DNA from: Manis javanica
Taxonomy: Eukaryota > Chordata > Mammalia > Pholidota > Manidae
DNA length: 64,000 bases
NCBI RefSeq assembly: GCF_040802235.1
Contig: NC_133157.1
Location: forward strand, 89,824,001 to 89,888,000
Direction: 5' to 3'
The notes below the pieces were generated by a model. It made no database searches, had not been told where the DNA came from, and was given only the letters and a program-made list of their open reading frames with translations. The translations under genes were made by a program, and so were the position numbers. Positions 57,126-64,000 of this stretch are shown here, piece after piece (position 1 is the stretch's first letter; the number at the start of each line of letters is the position of its first letter).

Positions 57126-60100
57126 TTTAAAGAATGTCATGGGAGAAGACTTCCAGCTAGAGATGAGATGGATGCATGCATCTCTCCCTGTTCATCCCGC
57201 AATGAACAGCTAATTATAGGGAAAATAATCACGAGCAGGGGCATCAGCTCGGGGCCCTGGGGATCCAGGAAGAACAGGGCTCCTTTGGTTTTCTTTTTGC
57301 CTCCACATATCCCAGCCTGGAGGCAAGACAAGTCTGCAACCCAGAAATGCCAATGGGAGCTGACCAGAAAAATCTTGAAGACTTCTTTTCAGCTGCAGGA
57401 CTGAGAAAGGGCCAGTCTAATAAGAAAGTAACCTTTTTGACAATAGCCATTCTTCTCCAGTCAAACCCAACAGAAATAAAATGTGGCCTCTCACTGCTCT
57501 CAGCAAGTCTCAGTGGGAAACCAAGCATGCCACACTGCCCAGCAAGAATGAGGTACCCCTCCCAACAGCACCTGCGGCATGGGGCCTGATTGCAACCTGC
57601 CCGGGTGACGGTAGCAGGGTACTCTTGCCCTCCCCATGGCACTGCATGTCCACCCTGGCAGTAATGAGACATCACAACCCTCCCCAGACTGAGTGGTGTC
57701 AGGTGAGACAGTGCAGACCAGGATTTCCACCCTCACCCCATGATAATGAGGTACCTGTTCTCCACCCAGTGATAGTCCTAGAGGCCAAGCAGGAGCTTAG
57801 GTACCCCCACTCCTCTGCATGGTGGTAATATGCAGAATGACTGCAGTGCTAGATTTCCACCCCACCTGCTGGCAATGGGGTGGCACTGCCACTTACCCCA
57901 GCACTAAAACATGATTTAAAGAAGGCATATAAGTGCCAGAGTTTCATAACAACCAAACACCAATGATACAATAAAAAAGTATCACTCATCACACCCAGAA
58001 CCAGGAGATGCCAACTTCAATTAAAAAAAGACAATGAATAGACTCCAGTGAAAAGATGTCAGAAGATGTCAGAATTGTCTGACAAAGGATGAGAAACTAA
58101 AAAATTCTGGAAACAAGTAAAAATAGAAAGATTTAGCAAGCATTAGAAGATAGAAGAACCAGAAGGAAATTTTAGAGTTGGGGAATGCAGACATCTAATT
58201 AAAAATTGTCTAGATGGGCTCAGTAGCAGAATGGCCCTGACAGAGGAAAGCATGACTACACATCCAGATAGAACAAATGGAACGGAATAAAGCAGACAGC
58301 AAAGGGAAACAGAGGGAGCTTAATAACCATGAGAATGAGGACAAGTCCTCACAACTTGAGGGGAGCAGTTAAAACAGCCGTGAGTGGGAAATGCGAGCAC
58401 TGAATCCTAGTGGCCCGAAATCAACTACCTAAGATTTAACAGTAAGAAACTAGAAAAAGAACAGAAAAGTTCATCTAGAGCAAGCAGGTTAAAAGAAATA
58501 AAATAGGGCAGAAATAAATGAAATTGAAAGCAGATAGGAAAAAAAGAAAGAAATAGTGTTTTTTTAAAACACCTGAATTGAAAAATCTCTATTATGATTT
58601 ATGAAGGAAAAAAGGGACAGGAGACATAGATTACCAAATCTGGAATGAAAAGAGACTATGACTCTAGATCTCACAGACATCAAAAGGGAATAAGTAAGGG
58701 AATACTGCAACACTGTGCACATAAAATTCTGTAACTTTAGACAAAACGGCCCAATTCTTTGAAAAGCATGAAGTACCGAAATTCACCAAATCTGAAATAA
58801 TTAGAAAACTATTAATGAAATAACTCATACTTATAAAAACTCCCCAAAATAAATCTCCAGGGCCAAGAATTGTACCCAACATTTAAGAATTAAAAACAAT
58901 TTTACACATTGTCTTCCAGAAAATATGAGGAAGTACTTCCCACTTCATTCTATGAAGTTAGTTTTACACTCTAACAAAACCAGACAAAGACACTACAAAA
59001 AAGAAAACTAAACACTACGTGTCATGAATACTGACACAGGTTTTTTAAAATGCAAATCCAATTAATCAATATACAAAATTATACACCATGACCAAAGTGA
59101 TCTATTCCAGTGATGCAGGCTGTTTCCATTCTCAAATATCAATAAATGTATTTCATCATGTTTTTTAAAAATCACGTAAACATGTCAACTGGTGCAGAAA
59201 AATAATTTGATAAAATTCAACAATAACTCGTGATGAATAAGCTCAGCAAAAATGGATAAATAGAAACTTCCTCAATCTTGTAAAAAATATATATATAAGA
59301 CCTATGGTTAACTTATTATTGCATGGTGAAGACTTCTTTCCCCCCTAAAATCATGAACAAGGCAAGATGTCCACTCTCGGCACAGCTTTTTAGTATAGAA
59401 CTGCAAATTTTAACCAGTTCAATTAAGCGAGAAACTAAAGTAAACTGCAGGTGCATCAGAAAGAAAGGAAGAACTGTCACTATTTGCAGAAGATTCGGTC
59501 TACGTGATGCACACCGCAAGGAATCATCATAAAACTCCTTAGGTATGTGAGCTCGTCAGTGTCATGAGATATAAACACAGCATGCAAAAGTAATCACATT
59601 TCTATATACTCTCAATGAACATGTGGAAACCAAATCAAAATCATATTTGTACGTGCGCAAAGAAATGAAACACTTGTGCACAACCATGGATGCCAGAATT
59701 ACAAAACACCGATGACAGCGATCAAAGGCAGTCTCAGTGACTGGGGAGAGATTCCCTGTTAATGGATTACAAGTATAAACATAGTAGAATCATCAATTCT
59801 CCTCAAATTGATATATAGGATTAAGCAAGTCCTCCCAAAATCACAGTTAATTTTCTGTAGAAATAAAAAAGCATATTGTCAAATTTATATGGGAAGGCAA
59901 GAGAACTGAAATCTCTGAATTGATTTCGAAAAGTAAGAAAGAAGTAGAAGGCATCACGTGCCCCAGTTATAACCCTCACTACAGCTGCAGTAATCAAATC
60001 TGTGCGAAATTGGCGGAGTTGTAAGGAAGCAGCTGGAGAACCGAGAAACAGACGCACACGGTGTGGCCGGATGATTTATGACAAGGGGGAAAAGCTAGTC

Positions 60101-60190
60101 ATTAATGGATTAATAGCAAATCTACTAAAAACACTGAAAAGTACATGTTAAATGGGTGAAGTCCATGTTATGTGAGTGAATAAAAGAAAC
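57126..60190 (+). mobile_element. Old long L1 (L1M-type), internally deleted
   Basis: A leader (57126-57900), ORF1-like text (57960-58500) and ORF2 RT text (58900-60100) in order, for example CATTCTATGAAGTTAGTTTT and ACACCATGACCAAAGTGATC. From about 60130 it jumps to a terminal 3'UTR phrase (AAATGGGTGAAGTCCATGTT). All frames are broken. It starts directly where the preceding L1 ends. Confidence 0.78.
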
Positions 60191-60194
60191 AGGG

Positions 60195-61489
60195 TTTCCT
60201 TTGTTTTCATCAAATGGGTCCTAATGTTCAAAGAACTGAAGGTGCATTAGTGAGTCGCTGAGTCAGATGTGGGGAGCCTTGATTTTCTGAGAAACAAGGA
60301 AGAGGAAAATGAGACATTTTACGTCCATGTGTCTTCTGTTTACTTCATTTTTAAAATCAAGCTGTGCATTTCTAAAGAATATGGTCAGCTCTTAATTATT
60401 TCATGGTTTATTCCCTCTGGGGGTTATTTCTCTGCCTGCATTGTCTCAATTGTATAGTAAAGGAATTATATCAGAGGATGGGCAGTAGACCGTGAAAATC
60501 AAATAAATTAATCTGACTTTGAACTGTTGTCACAAAAAGTTCAATAATAGAAGCATAAGTTGGCTGATATTTGGGATAAATTCAGACTTTTCCACTCTTG
60601 CAAGCTTTAGCTGCTGTCAGAGAGGATATACAGTCCCATTTGCCATTTGGGGTTTTGCCTTGTGACCAGTTAAAACACAAATTGCCCAGGATCAGAGAGA
60701 CCATGAAATAAAAACATTCATCCCATGCTAATTGTGCTGAGTCCCAGGGCTTTTCCTACTTTTCCTTCTGAATATAGGGACTTATGGATTAAGATATTGG
60801 TGTGTCAGAAAAGCCCAACCCAAGTTACTAAAAAAGATCTGTGGAAGCACACTTATTGAAACCTTCACAGTTGCACTCAAAGAAGGAAAACTAGGAACCA
60901 TAGACCACAACGTGGAGATAATTTCCACAGCCTGTAGCCAAAAATAAAAACAAAGGATTGAAGAATACCCCTCCATGTTCTGCCTGGGAAGCCAAACAGT
61001 CTTTCTTGCTGGCTTGGTAAAAGCACAGACACACTGGTCTCACTGTACAAAGACATCATATTCCTGAATTTCAACTTCTATTGAAAGAATATTTTCATGA
61101 GACTATGTATGTCCTGCTAATGCTCTCATGTTCAGGGGAGAAAGGTGGTAAGAAACTGAAGTTAGAGGGTAAAACAAGGTGCCAATTTGGTATAAACTAT
61201 GTAAAAAAGCATTAACTGAAAAGCAACAAGATGGCCACCTGAGCAGGTACATTCACCTTGCTGTCCACTCTGAGGCTCATGGGAAAGATAGGAAATAGCC
61301 AAGACAGGTAGTCGACTCATAACAACAACTTGGAGAAATGTTTTCAAAATTAGCAGCAGCATTTTGAGGAATTTTTAAAACATGGGAAGGACTACGAACC
61401 AGACATAATAAAAACATTAATGAAAACATGTTAACAGAGGGCATGTGCAGCCTATCAGTTTTATCAATGAAGCTCAGGAAAGCTCCAAA
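60195..61489. other. Unassigned intergenic DNA
   Basis: No gene recognised. Bases 60780-61070 hold open frames without known motifs. Confidence 0.4.
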
Positions 61490-61603
61490 TAAAAGTTACC
61501 AATATCATGTGGGAAATACCACTTTCAACAAATGATACTGGAAGAGTTGAACACATCCATAAAAAAGCATGTATCTTTATTTTATATCATATATAAAAAT
61601 GAA
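61490..61603 (+). mobile_element. Old L1 ORF2 fragment, left of a nested L1
   Basis: CAACAAATGATACTGGAAGA is an L1 ORF2 thumb-region phrase. The same element appears to resume at about 63205. Confidence 0.6.
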
Positions 61604-63180
61604 CCAACCCCGAATAGCCAACGCAATCCTGAGAAGGAAGAATAAAGCTGGGGGATTACGCTCCCCAACTTCAAGCTCTACTACAAAGCCATAGTTATCA
61701 AGACAATTTGGTATTGGCACAAGAATAGACCCACAGACCAGTGAAATAAAATAGAGAGCACTGATATAAACCCAAACATATATGGTCTATTAATATATGA
61801 TAAAGGAGCCATGGACATACAATGGGGAAATGACAGCCTCTTCAACAGCTGGTGTTGGCAAACTGGACAGTTATATGCCAGAGAATGAAACTGGATCATT
61901 GTCTAACTCCATATACAAAAGTAAACTCGAAATGGGTCAGAGACCTGAATGTATGTCATGAAACCATAAAACTTTTAAAAGACAACATAGGCAAAAATCT
62001 CCTGAATATAAGCATTAGCAACTTCTTCCTGAACACATCTCCTTGAGCAAGGGAAACAAGAGCAAAAATGAACACATGGGACTACATCAAACTAAAAAGC
62101 TTCTGTACAGCAAAGGACATCATCAAAAGAACAAAAAGACATCCTACAGTATAGGAGAATATATTTATAAATGACATATCTGACAAGGGGTTAACATTCA
62201 AAATACTTCAACACCCAAAAAGCAAATGAACCTATTAAAAAATGGGCAGAGGACCTGAAGACACAATTCTCCAAAAAAGAAATCCAGATGGCCAACAGAC
62301 AGATGAAAAGATGCTCCACATCACTAATCATCAGGGAAATGCAAATTGAAACCACAATGAGATATCATCTTACACCAATAAGGATGGCCAGCATTGAAAA
62401 GACTAAGAACAACAAATGCTGGTGAGGATGTGGAGAAAGGGGAACCCTCCTACACTGCTGGTGAGAATGTAAGCTAGTTCAACCACTGTGGAAAGCAATA
62501 TAGAGGTTCCTCAAAAACTAAAAATAGAAATACCATTTGACCCAGGAATCCCACTCCTTGGAATTTACCCAAAGAATACAAGTTCTCAGATTCAAAAACA
62601 TATGCACCCCTATGTTTATCACAGCACTATTTACAGTAGCCAAGATATGGAAGCAACCTGTGTCCATCAGTAGATGAATGGATAAAGAAGTGGTACATAT
62701 ACACAGTGGAATACTATTCAGCCATAAGAAGAAAACAAATCCTACCATTTGCAACAACATGGATGGAGCTGGAGTGAAATAAGCCAGGTGGAGAAAGACA
62801 AGTGCCAAATGATTTCCCTCCTTTGTGGAGTATAACAGTGAAGCAAAACTGAAGGAACAGAAAAGCAGCAGATTCACAGACTCCAAGAAGGGACTAGTGG
62901 TTACCAAAGGGGAGGGCAGATGGGGAGGGAGAGAGAAGAGGATTGAGGGGCATTGTATTTAGTACACATGGTGTGCTGGGGGTCACGGGGAAAACAGCCA
63001 TAGCACAGAGAAGGCAAACAGTGAATCTGTGGCATCTTGTACACTGATGGACAGTGACTGCACTGGGGTATGGGTGGGGACTTGATAATATGGGTAAATG
63101 TAGTAACCACATTGATTTTCATGTGAAAGCTTCATAAGAGTGCATATCAATAATACCTTAATAAAAATAATAATTCTGCA
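61604..63180 (+). mobile_element. 5'-truncated L1 (intermediate age): ORF2 end and 3'UTR
   Basis: Begins in the RT region (CCCCGAATAGCCAACGCAAT) and runs through the C-terminal domain (GAACCCTCCTACACTGCTGG). The 3'UTR ends TTCATAAGAGTGCATATCAA and CCTTAATAAAAATAATAA. Frames such as 61852-62046 are still long. It is closer to copies A-C than the surrounding L1s, but its 3'UTR is of another subfamily, shared with 50480-50712. Confidence 0.88.
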
Positions 63181-63204
63181 TGACAGGGTTGTTGGGGGCA
63201 CGGA

Positions 63205-64000
63205 TGAAAAAAAAACCAAAAATGGATAATAGACATAAATATGAATGGTAATGCTTTAAAACTTTCAGAGAAAACAGAGTACAAAGCTTTATGCTGTTAT
63301 GTTAGGCAACTATTTTTCAGCTATGACACCAAAAAATAATTCATAAAAGTGAAAATAGTCAACTTCCCTTCATTGAAATTAATAACATTTATATTTAAAG
63401 ATATGGTTAAAAGATCTGAATACAAGCTACAGACTGGAAACAAATATGTGAAAAACACATATCTGATAAAAGATTCACATCCAAAATACATAAAGAACTC
63501 TTTCAACTTAGCAATAACAAAGAAAACAATTTTTAATATTGGGAAAAGATCTGACCACACCCTTCACCTGAAAATGTAAGTGGATGGCAAATAAATAGGT
63601 AGAAAATGTTCAATGGCATTTGTCATTAGGAAAACACATATTAATACCTCAATGAGATATCATTATTCAGTTATTAGAAAGGTAAAAATCCAAAAAAGAA
63701 ACCAGTGATACTAAATGTTGGCAAGAATGAAGAGCAATAGGACCTCTTGCTCCTTGCTTGGGGGAATATAAAGTGACTCAGTGACTTTAGAAGACAGTTT
63801 GGAATTTTTTACAATGTTAAATATATATTTACCATACAACCCAGCAATTGAACTCCTAGGTATTTGCTCAAGCAAACTGAAAACTGAAATTAGTACCAAA
63901 CTCTGCACTTGAATGTTTGTATTATAGCAGCTTTATTTGTAATTACTAAATATTGTGGGGTGGGGAAACAAAACAAGATGTCCTTCAGTGGGGGAATGGA
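63205..64000 (+). mobile_element. Old L1 ORF2 C-terminal region, runs off the right edge
   Basis: Text such as AACACATATCTGATAAAAGA, TACCTCAATGAGATATCATT and CAACCCAGCAATTGAACTCC is the ORF2 end of an old L1. It is probably the continuation of 61490-61603 and continues beyond the window. Confidence 0.8.

Noticed and set aside
60782-61074. Short minus-strand frames as a possible gene
   Set aside because: No motif, no start context and no support on either side.

Overview
The window is nuclear DNA of a placental mammal: it is dense in LINE-1 (L1) elements of several ages, carries MIR and L2 relics, and contains a processed pseudogene of a mammalian nuclear transport gene. No intact host protein-coding gene, rRNA, tRNA or CpG-island promoter could be supported. 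I see no Alu, rodent B1/B2, carnivore tRNA-Lys SINE or ruminant BovB/Bov-tA copies. The retroviral tail sequence reminds me of pangolin (Manis) genomic repeats, but that is a weak impression from memory and not something the sequence proves.

Layout. 1-6773: a near full-length young L1 on the minus strand (copy A), whose 3' end runs into retroviral sequence that leaves the window on the left. 6774-7955: unique DNA and old repeats. 7956-16628: a second minus-strand L1 (copy B) with the same retroviral tail, inserted into an old DNA-transposon relic. 16645-19560: decayed L1 fragments. 19560-22837: mostly unique DNA with an L2. 22838-26048: RANBP3 processed pseudogene. About 26590-39930: an old plus-strand L1 split by a third young L1 (copy C, 31403-39603, plus strand), again with the same tail. 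39930-46390: mostly unique DNA with MIR and L2 pieces. 46390-64000: a patchwork of old L1 fragments on both strands with MIR and L2 pieces.

The main observation is that copies A, B and C are not ordinary L1s. Each has the order: L1 5'UTR, ORF1, ORF2, L1 3'UTR, A-rich tract, a spacer of about 160 bp, a second A-tract, a retroviral segment (end of an integrase-like region, a transmembrane-envelope region, a polypurine tract and an LTR U3-R), then a poly(A) tail placed 18 bases after an AATAAA in the LTR. Copies B and C are flanked by target-site duplications lying outside the whole 8.2-8.7 kb unit. So L1 machinery moved the L1 and the retroviral tail together as one transcript, using the LTR's poly(A) signal. 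In C the transmembrane-envelope frame is still open for 150 codons. All three L1s have broken ORFs and are unlikely to be autonomous now.
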